From Prostheceraeus crozeri (lineage: Eukaryota; Platyhelminthes; Polycladida; Euryleptidae), in contig CAJQUW010005721.1 of assembly GCA_907163375.1 (NCBI GenBank), forward strand, positions 1 through 64,000: a stretch of DNA of 64,000 nt. Reading direction: 5' to 3'. The notes below the pieces were generated by a model, which was given only the letters and a program-made list of their open reading frames with translations, was not told the origin of the DNA and did no database searches. This document shows positions 48,011 to 59,765 of the stretch, piece after piece; the first letter of the stretch is position 1, and every line of letters starts with the position of its first letter. The translations under genes and the position numbers were made by a program.

Positions 48011-49594
48011 GAGTGTGATAATTCTCACCTCTATCAAGTCTTTGATATCATCAAGGTAGCGGTTATCCGCACTAAATCTTTAAGGTCAATCATCAAAAGC
48101 AAGGTGTAAACTTTCACGTCTCCGCATTTCATCAGTTTTCTCTCCAACAGACATGATTAAGTAACTGAGACAATGGCACAAAACATTAGTGAGCTGTCAC
48201 GACTCTTTCCACGATTATGCATAAATCAAATCTGACCGCACCCAATGACATGAAATTTGTCCGGTAAGGAAGCAAATTTCCAGGGAATGATGAAGAGAAA
48301 CGGATAAAGACGTCAGCAAGACATCATCTTTTTTGCCGATTTCATCTACTTATAGAGTCGACAAAGACGTCATCGTTGAGTCCTCCAGGTTCTCGTGTTA
48401 CGCAAGATATGACAGAGGAAAGCATGCTGCAAAGATGCATGTGATCGCCATCTCTTACCGGTTACATCACTTCTAGCTGTCATGTTCTCTATCTAATTTG
48501 TGACATATTTTATCCATTTACAGAAAATTGAATTCTCAACAATAAATCTTCATCCCTTCATGTGATCATGGAAATAAGCGATGCCATGTATGAGCAATTT
48601 AAATCGTCACGATAAGATGTGAATTTCAAATGACATGTTATAGTCGAGAAGAGCAATTTTACAACTTGTTCATTTAGAATTCATTCCAGATTTAACACCC
48701 AATGCCTGTAATCTGCGTTGTCGACTGCACGCACGGAAATAAATGGCATGTTTCATGTCAAAAGAATTTGCAAGTAGAGATTTTGAAAATTGTTCAAATA
48801 TAATGAACAGGGGAACCCTTCAAAGTAAAATGAATACTGTAAGATTTCTTGGCCTCTGATTTCAAGCTGGACCAATGCATGCTCTGTAAATCGACATTAC
48901 AAGTTGCATATGTGTCTGATTATACTCTTGATTGATTATAGGAGCAATATTTCAAAATGATGACCATACAGAACGTTTTAAATGATTTCCTTCTTTGTCA
49001 TCCTGTCGCTGCAGTATTTTGTAAATTCACTATTGCTTTTGTGTACATGATCTTTGGACCAGGGGCAACAATCTAGATCACAAATTGACTTTATAATTGA
49101 AAATGCCAACCCGAAAAAGAAAGCCAGTTCGCACAAGTTGCTTTTTGCCCCAACTAAGTTCCCCCGGCGTGTGCCATAATTTTCATGCAATTTCCATTCT
49201 AGGACTTTCTATGGTATTGTTAATTTCTATGTTCAAAACAGATAAATGAATCAGGTCATATATTTACAGAGATATGTAACAAAGATATCCATGAAATGAA
49301 TGTCTTTGGCATAGAAGTGTAACTCATCACCCACATTTAGCTGAAATTAATGGTAAAAAAGTAATGTTAAATATCTAACGTTAAACGATTTCAATTCATT
49401 CATTGTCCTAAGCTTTTCCATGATAGTTTCCCCAAAACTTATCATATCAATGCGCTGAAAAAACACGATATTTTCTCATTGAATATTACTTACATGAATA
49501 TATCTATGACTCAATATCTAAAACTCAAATGACTCACGCTTTTTTCTGCATTGTTTCACGATATTTTCCCATAGAAATACAGCTTAGGACAATA
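48011..49594. other. Intron sequence, nothing recognised
   Basis: No supported exon or element was found. Confidence 0.45.
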
Positions 49595-49647
49595 TCATTA
49601 TTATGTAGATTTTGCTATGTAACAATGCAGAATCTACATAATAATGA
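49595..49647. repeat. 53-bp hairpin
   Basis: 'tcattattatgtagatt' pairs with 'aatctacataataatga' around a ~13-base loop. It could be a tiny MITE remnant. No function was inferred. Confidence 0.7.
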
Positions 49648-49849
49648 CACATTGCTAAAATCTATGTCAATGAAATAACATCGAAAATGCTAAGATTTTT
49701 ACTGCATTGACTAGATATAGACATATTGAACAATATGAAATGTAACGGTGTGAGCACATTTTTCATGTACCGCATTTTGCATACTCCACTGTTAGACATG
49801 TTATTATTCATAGGAGAACCTTTCTCTTGACACGACCATGGAAGGTGTG

Positions 49850-49925
49850 CTTCGCTGGTCTTAGTGATCTGCATGCCGCGTTGGCAGTTCGAAGACTGGG
49901 TTCGAGTCCCAGCTGACAGGGCAAG
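49850..49925 (+). mobile_element. tRNA-like sequence, probably a SINE head
   Basis: It has a strong T-arm ('ctgggttcgagtcccag', 5-bp stem) and an A-box-like 'tggtcttagtgatctg'. The bases 3' of the T-arm do not pair with any upstream acceptor strand, so it is not an intact tRNA gene. Confidence 0.5.
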
Positions 49926-50040
49926 GAGCATAGATGTATCATTTCGACCTCGTGAAAGCCGGAGGCATGAAATTCCTTCTGACTGTAGAGTACTGGGATG
50001 CAAATTTGATGGACCAAGCTAAGGACAGATCGTTTCTTAC

Positions 50041-50231
50041 CTTGATGATTTGATTGAAGAGTTCCGTGATGGCTTTGTCCAGGAAACTGTCATTGTTCGG
50101 GTCAGAGAGAGACAAGAGGCCCAGAATGAATGAAGTGATTCCATCCATGATTGGACTGATGCACTCGGCATTGGTGGCCAACCGTGTGAGGATTGCCAAC
50201 GATCTCTCCGCGTCTTCCAGTTTCATTTTTT
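50041..50231 (-). CDS. Internal exon, Armadillo-like helical region
   Basis: 191 bp. The acceptor is 'tttatcttcaacag' and the donor AAG|GTAAGAAAC. It enters in phase 1 and leaves in phase 0, compatible with exon 19853-20677. The peptide is helical: 'DAERSLAILTRLATNAECIS', 'GITSFILGLLSLSD', then 'LDKAITELFNQIIK'. It is the most 5' exon found. If no exon was missed, the intron after it is 29.4 kb. Upstream exons and the start codon lie beyond this point and were not found in 50.2-64 kb. Confidence 0.82.
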
Positions 50232-50317
50232 CTGTTGAAGATAAACAGAAAGGGGTCAAATTTTTTCATTCAATGAAAGATCTCATCTATTATGCTGTTG
50301 CCTGTGCGCAGTTTCAG

Positions 50318-50425
50318 TGGCACTATAGACATGAACCTGGCATTGCGATCTTTCGGTCGTGTGTTCGAGCCCCGAGTATGTCATTGGAAGTCAGGAGGGC
50401 ATCCCAACACAGATGTTAAAGCATC
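50318..50425 (+). mobile_element. Partial SINE family 1
   Basis: 'cattgcgatctttcggtc', 'gttcgagccccga', 'gtcattggaagtc' and 'gttaaagcatca' align with the SINE, with the start replaced and most of the body deleted. Confidence 0.65.
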
Positions 50426-51144
50426 AGTAAGTATCTCCTGACTTCCTTGAAATATATTGAATAGCTAGCAACGAAGAGAATTATTACCGGTCTCATTCTT
50501 GTCATCATATGGATAGACATATAAGTAATCTCAAGCATAGAAAGCAGAAAACGACTTTTTGAGGGTCCCTCACTGAAAGTAGAGATATATTGATACAAGC
50601 TGCTACAAAAATCCCTACACCCAAGTGTCATCACATTTTCAAACTGAATCCTCGCACTGAATTTGAAAACCAATTCTTTAAACAAAACTTCGCTTCTTGA
50701 TGTTTGATTTTTGACACGTAAATGATTCTCAACCGTTTGTATTCCACCAATGAAGTTACTTTGAATTCTTTGAATCCAAGCCCAAATCCTCTACATGCAT
50801 CTTCTAATTTCAACTCTATACTTACCATCTGCGGCATTACATGCTTGTAAATGTAGTTTGTCATTTACACAACTAAACACAACTAAACAGTGATTATTAA
50901 CAGTAATACTTCCATATTTACGAAAATTCAATTGTTCATTCCCAGCAAGACTTGAGGTACGTACTTGCTAGCCAACGTCACTTTCGTGAAGTTTAAATAG
51001 ATCAATATTCGATGCAAATAAAACATAATTCTGTTTTAAATGATAAGATCTGTTCGACTCCGTACTTTTTCTTCAATTTCATGTAAAGGGGAGGAAGTCA
51101 ACGAGCTGATGCGAGTCGTTGAGTCAGTTGATGATAGAACTGTG
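50426..51144. other. Non-coding, nothing recognised
   Basis: Minus-strand frames at 50416-50864 lack splice phases that would join exon 50041-50231, and no motif was seen. Confidence 0.35.
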
Positions 51145-51244
51145 GTCTCCGTGGCACAGTGGTTCAGTGCTTGGCCTAGGGAACTTCTGGTCCAGAGATC
51201 GAGCCCCGAAAGTGTCATTGCAAGTCGGCAGGAAGGGTATCCGG
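51145..51244 (+). mobile_element. SINE head, first unit of a split two-headed SINE
   Basis: It runs from 'gtctccgtgg' to 'ggcaggaagggtatccgg' and stops exactly where the MITE is inserted. Removing the MITE and one copy of its target duplication makes it run straight into the second head at 51766, in the same head-to-head register as the trimer at 38.6-38.9 kb. Confidence 0.85.
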
Positions 51245-51757
51245 CACAGAATTAGATTGTTTAATCGTGTGCACTTTGCTAGAAGTGCCAACACAGTGCA
51301 CATGCAGGAGCTTAATAAGTGGGCAAAAAGAAATTTTTGATACCTTACAGAGATAGGAAAAATAGTCGTGCGCCGCTTGCGGATTGCTGTCAATTCCTTC
51401 AAAATGCTCCGATCGCCACGACTCCTTCAGATTCGAAGAATTCACATCATTGCGCAAAAGTTTTCTCGATAATGTTGGGCCATCTGATCATTTTTAAAAA
51501 AGTTAGCAGGCGCATGAAAAAACGTTCACAAACTTCTCTGTAGAACTTGACATCGTCTGTGTCTCCTTGCTGTGTGATCCGGTTGATAACAGTCACTGAA
51601 ACTTCGCACAATTTGGCGCGTTTAATGTTGAACTGGCTGCTCATTGTTCGATTGCTATGGCATTACGTCAGCAGATTGTGCCATTTCAGTAACGTTACAT
51701 GTTCCAATGCTTCCCTTCTAGTCAAACAGAAGAAGAGACGACCTGTCTTAGTATGTG
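51245..51757 (+). mobile_element. hAT-like MITE with perfect 8-bp target duplication
   Basis: 513 bp from CACAGAATTAGA to a slightly mutated right end (cttagtatgtg). The flanks are identical: GTATCCGG at 51237-51244 and 51758-51765. It lies inside the SINE, so it is younger than that SINE. The several open frames here are noise. Confidence 0.93.
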
Positions 51758-51765
51758 GTATCCGG

Positions 51766-51930
51766 TCTCCGTGGCACAGTGGTTAAGTGCTTGGGCTAGC
51801 GATCTCTCGGTACAGAGGTCGAACCTCAGAAGTGTCATTGGAAGTCGGCAGGAAGTGCATCCGGACTGAAAGATCACAACGCTCCAGATTAAAGTCTGAC
51901 TGTGTCAGCACCGTCATTAAACCATTCATT
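51766..51930 (+). mobile_element. SINE family 1, second head and body
   Basis: It starts 'tctccgtggcacagtgg', has a B box in 'aggtcgaacctc' (mutated), 'catccggactgaaagatcac', 'gactgtgtcagcaccgtc', and a shortened end 'attaaaccattcat'. It continues the head at 51145-51244. Confidence 0.87.
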
Positions 51931-52174
51931 CCTGTAAAACCGTTGAGATACAAAGTAGTCACGTTAATCTTGTCGATTTTCAGTGATGTTATGTAAAAGA
52001 AAGCAGTCGATAACACATGCATTCACTGAATCGAGTTCTCTGCAAATTATTGGAATTTCGAACTCTCGCTAATAATAGAAGTGGAAATTAGACAAAAACT
52101 ATTAAACAGTTTGAATTCATGGAATAGGTCTCTTGGTAAGATGAGAAAATTCAATTTATTGTCAGCCCTACCGC

Positions 52175-53260
52175 CAGAGCTGGAAAAATTCCACTGAAAT
52201 TTTTAATTCCAATTCCGGAGCAGAAATTTCAATTCCAAATCCAATTCCAATTCCAGTCGAAACAGTTCAATTCCAAATCCAATTCCAATTCGATAATAAG
52301 ATTCAATTCCGATAATTTCATGTCGCGTATAGTGTCTTATGTTAATGTATCTAACACTTGTTCGTTTCAATCCAACCCATGTGCCCTTATCCTATCCTCG
52401 TTGTTCCTGTGTGCCGTTCCCTGCGTCGTTCCTATGTGCGTTCTCATGTTCACAGTTCATATTCCTTGTGTACATGTATATATGTAACCGGTCAGCCTAC
52501 GCCATTTTCGTTTCGTAAACAAGATATTCAATATCTCGTGAAAAAAGGAAAGAAAAGAATATTAACGGTCAGCAAAGAATCAGACGCTGAGAAAGAGAGA
52601 GAGAGAGATGAGATGCGAATAAATCTATTAATAAACTGACAGAAGAAAATTCAATGTGCGAATAACGTGATTGTTGATGAAAGAAAAAGCGACGATAAAA
52701 ATGTTATCATGAAAACTGATTAATGTACCATGTTAAAAAAGGAAATTAAAAATTCCTTGATAAGAACGAAATGTGGTCGGGTCGAAAGCTAACGAGCAGA
52801 GATTAAAGGCAACTCTTTCAATTTTCAAAAGAAAGTGGTTTTATCGTCAAGTCTCAAAAATTGGTATAACTTAGAAACGATGAGAAATTGACACAACAAC
52901 AACTACCAACAAAAACACATACGACATCTTCAGTAGCTGTTAGAACAAATCCGGGCTCTCGCGGTGTAACACAACTACAGAAATAACAGCAACAACAACA
53001 CATCAGCGAGTGCGATTGAAGATTGACGGTGTTGATATTTATGAATTCAACATTAAGAAGTGAACTGTAAGTGTAAGTGCTTTTCTTTTATCGTTGCGTA
53101 TCATATCTATATAACTATAGTCTTTAAGATTAATATTGTTAACTGTTGTGATTGGAAGTTGTGATTTCAATTTTTTCAGTCATTGAGGTTTATCAGGGTC
53201 AATTCCAATTCCAGTAGATTTGAATATCGTCAATTCCAATTCCGACTTTTCCAACTCTTG
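52175..53260. mobile_element. 1.1-kb non-autonomous hAT element
   Basis: Termini CAGAGCTGGAAAA and TTTTCCAACTCTTG are inverted repeats of the CAGAG type common in hAT transposons. They are flanked by a perfect 8-bp duplication CCTACCGC (52167-52174 and 53261-53268). Next to each end lies a run of 'aattcc' hexamers. The interior, including a 93-codon frame at 52358-52639, shows no transposase motif. Confidence 0.9.
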
Positions 53261-53268
53261 CCTACCGC

Positions 53269-53817
53269 AGTGTCTTTTCCTTCTTGCTGAACTGTGAAGA
53301 GTCTTGACGTTTGTTTGTCAGAAAAAGGAATCGCAAGCAACTTGAAGATCTAATTCTTGAAAAGAAGATCTAAAGATCTGGATTCATGGAGACCTCATCT
53401 GTTCTACCACAATCTCATGGAAGCGATCAACTTACATCAATGTCTGATCTGAAGTACAGATGGGTTTCGACCATGGAAGCTCACCACAGATTCTGTTGGT
53501 TTCCTCTTCTATTACTCTCAGCTATTGCATTCCAGCTTTGTGCAGAATATTTGCCTTAGCGATGAGGCCAATTTCCACATCAACGACTTATCACAACACT
53601 TTCACCTACTCGCATGTAAGCCTGTTTGGAAGCTTGCTATGAGACACATCAGATGCTCACCCTTCACTTCACAAGCGCTGCAACGTGTGAATGGCCTCTA
53701 GGGTGTGCACTTTTAGTAACTACTTTGAATTTCTTTGTTGTATTTCAAACAGAATTCTGCAGCATTAAAGTATAGATGGTGACTTCAGTTCTCAAATAGC
53801 AATGGATCAAAGTGAGC
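53269..53817. other. Non-coding, nothing recognised
   Basis: No exon, repeat or hairpin was found. Confidence 0.4.
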
Positions 53818-53825
53818 GCCCTAAC

Positions 53826-54338
53826 CACAGAATTAGACAGGTTCTGTTTAGACTTCTGTTTCACCAGAAAGGAAGCATTGGAACATGTTACGTAAATGAA
53901 AAGGGCACAATCTGCTGACATAATACCATAGCAATCGAATAATGAGCAGCCAGTTCAACATTAAACACGCCAAATTGTGCAGAGTTTCAGTGACTTATCA
54001 ACCGGATCACACAGCTAACAGACACAGACGATGTCAAGTTCTACAGAGAAGTTTGTGAACGTTTTTTCATGCGCCTGCTAACATTTTTAATAATGATCGG
54101 AGGACCCAATATTATCGAGAAAACTTTTGCGCAATGATCTCAATTCTTCGAATCTGAAGGAGTCGTGGCGATCGGAGCATTTTGAAGGAATTCACCTCAA
54201 TCCGCAAGCGACGCACGACTATTTTTCCTATCTCTGTAAGGTATTAAAAATTTCTTTTTGCCCACTTAGTAAGTTGCTGTATGTGCACTCTGTTGGCACT
54301 TCTAGCAAAGTGATACCATTAAACAATCTAATTCTGCA
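53826..54338 (-). mobile_element. CACAGAATTAGA MITE, complete
   Basis: 513 bp in reverse orientation, termini 'cacagaattagacag' and 'caatctaattctgca'. The flanks gccctaac / gcctaact agree apart from one indel, in keeping with an 8-bp duplication. Confidence 0.87.
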
Positions 54339-54796
54339 GCCTAACTGCATAATCATCATCGACCCCCTGCTATGAAAGACAAAAGACATGACTGGTTCCG
54401 TCATCAGTTTCTCTAACGCAAGCAGGCAGTGCGGGTCGAAAGATCTCAGCGCACTGAAACGAGCAGGTTTCGGTATTTTGTGGCTTTTATCAGACTTACT
54501 GGGGTACACCAAGGTGCGCTATTTGCTTCTATTTACCTGATGAAAGCTCAAAGTGAACAAAGAAAATTAGGAACATCCTTTCTTACTTATTCACTGTTAC
54601 CGCAGGCGATCGTTGGTCATCAATCCTGGTATTGCCGTTTGATCTTCCTTCTCCAGTGTTCTCGATTCATGGCTACCTCCGCGGTTGCTCGTACATCCCC
54701 TTTCCCGTTACTTCCACAAGTGGATCCATCCAGCCTGTGCGCCGCCTTCCGCTTCCTCTTTTCTTACAGTTGCTCATGACAAGTAGTCTCAGATCT

Positions 54797-55080
54797 TCAC
54801 CTGCTGATCCTCTGGCGATTTCTTGCTTTGACTGTTTTCAGAAGAATTGGACTGAGTCCAACGTGATTTGAAGCGTCTTCATTTGTCATTAATTCCGTCC
54901 ATTTTATCTTTAACATTTTTCTGCGGCACCATAACGATGTCATTTTCTTCTGCAAAATTTTCCTTAGGACAAAGCATTCAGCGCCATGTTTAAATGCACT
55001 CCAGTCTTGTGACTTCAAAAGTTTCATCCTAACCTTCAGGCTTAAGTTCTTCCGCAGTAATTGCTTGTGTCTATAAAAAC
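54797..55080 (-). pseudogene. LINE fragment (RT C-terminal region)
   Basis: A minus-strand frame reads 'KLLKSQDWSAFKHGAECFVL', then 'RRKMLKIKWTELMTNEDA' and 'LLKTVKARNRQRI'. It matches the RTE-like pattern (LK..VWS...YG.E.W.L, RR.LKI.WTD..TNEE, L...I..R). It is short and isolated, hence dead. Confidence 0.7.
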
Positions 55081-55112
55081 TTCATCAATTAGGTCGTATC
55101 TGCAGCTCGCAG

Positions 55113-55300
55113 TTAGCGCATTATGCCAGAAAACTCCTCGCGGTTTCTTGCACAGGTGGCAAATTGTCTCGTTGTTAGCCCCGTCCATGGTTTGATGTCG
55201 TCCTCCGGTTCTCTCCTCTCGCTCTCTTCCCGGTCAGTATCAGCGGCAACGTGCCCAAGCAATGCAGACTTTGCTCTGGCGATTTCAGGGAACAATGAAA
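55113..55300 (-). pseudogene. LINE extreme C terminus
   Basis: The minus-strand peptide 'KPWTGLTTRQFATCARNREE' followed by 'FSGIMR' resembles the W..L...A.DR..WR.IV end of RTE-type proteins. It lies upstream (in element sense) of the thumb fragment at 54797-55080, the reverse of normal order. Two different copies, or a rearranged one, are therefore present. Confidence 0.55.
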
Positions 55301-55846
55301 TTTCTCTCCCTATCAGTGTTGCGATTCTTGGCGTAGGGTAAAAAAAACGCGCAAGGTCGAAAAACACGCGCACATGTATTTCCTTACAAATAAGCCAAAA
55401 TGGCAACTATGACCGCTAATATTTGATGAAACGAATTTTTACAAAGCTTAAATTTGCAGATCAGATAGTAAGAGCTTTGGTATTTTTCAGGACAAGTCAA
55501 ATACACACGTGCCTTAAGTGGTAGATGCATACGAGCAGTGGGCCTATAGGCTATCCATTGAGTGAGATGTTAATGAACCTAAATGATCTTTGATAGGCTA
55601 TACATGTGGCTTATCTAGACGCTGCATGTAATTTGAAATTTTGATATTTGATGCAACGTCAAAGGTCCATGTGTCTGACCCGTATCAAAGGACAGACCAC
55701 ATGTAGCACTCCATAAACCGTATTCTGGTTTGGATGCTGAGCTTCGTGTTTGTTAGAAAAAACTTGTTTCAAGAAACTTGCCTTAGCCTTCGCTATTCCA
55801 AATGTAACATCTATCTCATTTTTCATGTTCTCGTTTATCAATATAC

Positions 55847-56966
55847 AGGGTGACTCAAAAGTCTTAATTGGGTTTCAAATGGTGATTTCTCAGTAGATAT
55901 TTACACTAAGAACCTAATTTTTCGTTTATGCTGTAGAGGAAGAACTTTCGAAAGACTTGCATTTTCACAATAAGTGCTGGAAGTGACCTCCGTTAACTTC
56001 GGTACAAGGAATGACGCGCTTTTTAAAGTTATCAGAAGTCTTATTGATCGTGACTTTTTTTCGCTGATTGAACTGCTTCAGCAAGCGTCACTCGTAATTC
56101 TGTGTTGTTGGTTGGCCTATTCTTATACACCACTTCCTTGATATGACCCCTGAAAAAATAATCAGGAGGCGTCAGATCTGGGCTTCTAGCTGGTTAGTGA
56201 ATGGGACCGTTTCGTCCAATCCATCGATTAAGGAATTGGATGTTGAGAAATTCTCTAACATTCAGACCCCAATGAGGCGGAACGCCATCTTGTTAAAAAA
56301 CGTCGAAAATCGTCCTAATCACCAGTTCCGGAATAAAAAAAATCCTTCTACACCTCAAGATGAGTCTTTGGTCACTTGATTCAAAGAAGTAAGGTCCAAT
56401 GATCGGGTCGCAAAAACATGGCCGCCCATGCGACCAGTCCCTTCGACTTCAGAGGAACCTCGCTAGCCTACATAAATGTGGATTTTCATCGTCAAAAATC
56501 ACACAGTTGTGACTGTCAATGTTACCATTCAAATGAAAGGTTGCCTCGTCAGAAAAACAGAGTTAATGGATGAAACCGGGATCATCACATAACCGGTTAA
56601 TTTTTTCACAAAACTGAAGCCTTGGTTCATAGTAGTCCGGTAACAGTTCATGCACGTGTGAAATATGACATGAATTCATGCTAGTTGTTCGCTTCAAAGC
56701 ACGTCGAACAGTCTCACCTGGCATATCAAGCTCATTGGCTGCATCCCGTACTGATGGTCATGGATTATGCTCAAACTCTTCCTTGACACGCAAGCCATCA
56801 CCCTCAGCAAGGGATGGGCGACCACTTCGCTCAGCATCTTGGACAGTATGCTACCCGCTTCGCTAGATTTGTTAAACACCAGTCGGAATATGCTTTCAGA
56901 AGATAGCTTTGATGAACATTTTCTTACAGTACATTGAGTTTTGTAAATATTTTGTAGGCCAATCAA
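55847..56966 (-). pseudogene. Inactivated mariner/Tc1 (IS630)-type transposon
   Basis: The element end CAGGGTGACTCAAAAG follows a TA dinucleotide at 55845-55846. The minus strand holds a DDE transposase. An N-terminal part ('MPGETVRRALKRT' region) is followed by 'LCFSDEATFHLNGNIDSHNC' with the first catalytic Asp. Then come 'QDGVPPHWGLNVREFLN' with the second Asp, 'NRWIGRNGPIH', and 'PARSPDLTPPDYFFRGHIKE' with the third. A stop replaces the Trp after GPIH; further stops and frameshifts lie between the first and second Asp blocks. The far terminal repeat was not found. Confidence 0.85.
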
Positions 56967-59076
56967 TCAATCAGATTTCATGATAAAGTATTTTTGGCTG
57001 TAGTCAGTGTGAAAAAATTTGTAAGTGAAAAACGTCTTTCATGACATCTGATCAATTGGTTGACCTCCATAATATGAGTGCTCCGTACTTTGAGCTTCAT
57101 TTCCTTATGTCCAGAGTTTATCACCACCATGCTCTTTGTTTTTCTGGCTTTTAGTTCGATTGAGTGCTGTTTACCTCTCTCATAGACGTTTGCATCATTT
57201 GCATTCACTAAATAAGTTACTAAGCTTCTACCGCGTTTTCGGATATTTGATGGAATCAGCGGAAATCAGCTCACGGAGACCGACAGCTAACTTGGCAGTA
57301 ATTCCTCAGGATCAAAACGAAAGCGAAGCGTATGATGCATTTTTCTCGCAGTGCGAACCGGTGTAAAATCATACGATCTCATTTCGCACTATCATTTAAT
57401 ATGAAAGGCAATTATTTTGTTAAAGAACGTAATGAAAAATCTCAGATTTCCTCATCAATAATTCATTGATTCATGCTAGCGAACTTATAATCTGTAATAA
57501 ATGATCAAATACAAGTACAATGTAGAAAATATCACTGTTTGATGTCCTCAGCTCCTATCCAACACTGAAAACAATGCGAAGGTGCAAGTCCTTTGTGTAT
57601 CAACCGTCATTGCAGTCTGGAGAGTTCGCCCAAAATTCCCTCTATATGAGATACTGAACGTTTCATCTGTTTTGCTGCTAAAATTCACTTTTCCAATAAA
57701 GCGTTATTGATAATATTTTACTTTTGAAATCTGCAACACACGATGGCCGAATTTGCTCATGACTCGATGCCGATGAGTGTACAGAAAAATATTTGAGAGC
57801 TATAGAACTTGAAATGTGTTGAAAAATTCTCTCAGAAGAAGAAGGCCAGTGATCTTAGAAGTCTTGCGCATAGCATGTCGAAAGGACGATTTTCAGTGGT
57901 GGAAATGAAGATGAAACAAACCAACATACATTTCAACATAAGATGGCCAATGTCATTGAGGGCCGGGGCAGTCACATTTGGATCTGTGTGACACATTTGA
58001 TACATTTACATGCTGACAGAAACATATGTGGAATTTTGACATGTCTCGGATAATTGGCAGCTTTCCAAATTGCCTTTTTTTGCTGCCCTATCGATGAATG
58101 TATATCAAGCGCGTTATAACGGGACAAGATCGAGAAACCTTCAATCTGTTATTACTAATTCTTGTCATTTAAGGAGCTCATAGAAATTGCCATTGAAGAT
58201 ATCTAACAGTTGACCTGAGATTCGTGTCAACAGCGAAAGAAACCTTGGGTAAGACCGTGTCACCTTTATTTTTGTTCTAAGTGAAAAATTACGCTCAAAC
58301 GTTTTAGTCTTATTGCAATTATGATTATTTTTACTGTCTTGACTTCATTTTGATGGTAAACAATAAGCACGCATTCGGAATAAATTCAACAAAATGAATT
58401 CACAGACAACATAAGTTCGCACAAAAAAGAGCAGTTTTACTCGTAATTCTGTTTTCAGTGAAGTAATATCACTGAGTTTTGTTACAATTGCTATTATTCC
58501 TTGAATTACGTGCATTATCGGAACTAGAACTTCGTAAGGACTCCTGCGATCTGGAAATGACTGGGAATAAATGTTGCAATTGGGCCATCAAGCTCTAAGT
58601 CAACTTTAAACAAGCGAACTAGAAGCATCACGATTTACCTGGCGAAAGTGCAAGTCACCAATGGGAGCACGGAGAAACATATCTATCTTACATATTCCGA
58701 ATACAAATCAAAGTCAAAGAATAAAGTTGTCGCTATTTCACTCAGAGGAAGAGTTGATGCTCCTCTGTGAGTTTAAACCTCATTTAAATGTGTCATACTG
58801 CCGTAAAAGCGACTTCTGTCAAAATATTTTCTGGTTATGTGTATTTGTCACATTTTGGCACACCAGCAATGAAAAATACACATTATGTCACACATTTTAT
58901 TTTGAGATGAAAAAATGTCACATTTTGGCACATCGGCCCACTGCTGTCATTTTGCTGAACAGTTAAAAAATGTAAAGATGGAATTTCATGCAATAATACA
59001 GGATCAATGGATACAAGAAACAAGACAGGAACAAGAAGAAACAGACAACACGTCTTCCAATCGTATGCACATCAAC
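56967..59076. other. Non-coding, nothing recognised
   Basis: A direct repeat of 'aatgtcacattttggcaca' occurs at ~58848 and ~58915. Frames at 57136-57366 and 58661-58966 have no motif. Confidence 0.4.
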
Positions 59077-59765
59077 GTGCCATACATCATTCGAGAGCTT
59101 GAATTTGCAGCTTCAAAATGAGCTATGATAGATTTATGCTCAGCAGTGCTCAAAATACGAAATCATTCAATTTACAAATCGCAATTTTTCAGACGCTTGA
59201 ATGAATCAGGCGTGGGGAGAACGAGCATTTTCGGAGCTTTTCGGAGCTCTGTTTTGACATACTGGTCACCAAAATCGATGAACTAGGAAAAAATAGTGAC
59301 ATCGTGACGTTGTGACAAAATCATGACGCTTTTGAATGAAAATGTTGTATTCTCACTTTTTCTTCAAAAGTGATCATGTTTGGTATCTTCAGAATCCCTG
59401 CGACGTAAGGTTTGCGAATATTTAAGCTTTATTCAAACTTCTTCAACATTTCTGACTCATTGCCGCTAAAGTACAAAGCTAGATAGCAAGTGATATGCGA
59501 GTCACGATATCACTAACTTTTCCTAGTTCACCGACTGCGATGACTAATATATCAAAGGAAAGCTCAGAAAACGCTCGTTCTCCCCGTGCTCGATTCATTA
59601 TCATACTCAGGTGCTTTCGCGTTGAAAAATTGCAATTTGTAAATTGAGTGATTTTCAAATTTTGAGCACTACTCACCAAATACAATAGCGGATACAAGTC
59701 TATCATAGCTCATTCTAAAGGTGAGAATGCAAGCTCTCGACTAGTGTATGGCACGTTGATATGCA
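59077..59765. mobile_element. Foldback element, ~690 bp, long inverted arms
   Basis: The left arm (~59077-59300) and right arm (~59500-59765, inverted) share 'cgagagcttg', 'aatgagctatgataga', 'agtgctcaaaat', 'caatttacaaat', 'cacggggagaacgagc'-like and 'gaactaggaaaa' in mirrored order. They pair over more than 200 bp with moderate mismatch. The 75-codon minus-strand frame at 59479-59706 lies in one arm and is not a gene. A relative sits at 20929-21428. Confidence 0.75.

Noticed and set aside
49850..49925. Functional tRNA gene
   Set aside because: The T-arm is good but there is no paired acceptor stem and the anticodon arm cannot be drawn convincingly.
54429..54779. Reverse-transcriptase-like 'TGVHQGALFASIY' segment
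   Set aside because: It only loosely resembles the G-x-x-Q-G motif and nothing before or after fits an RT; treated as chance.
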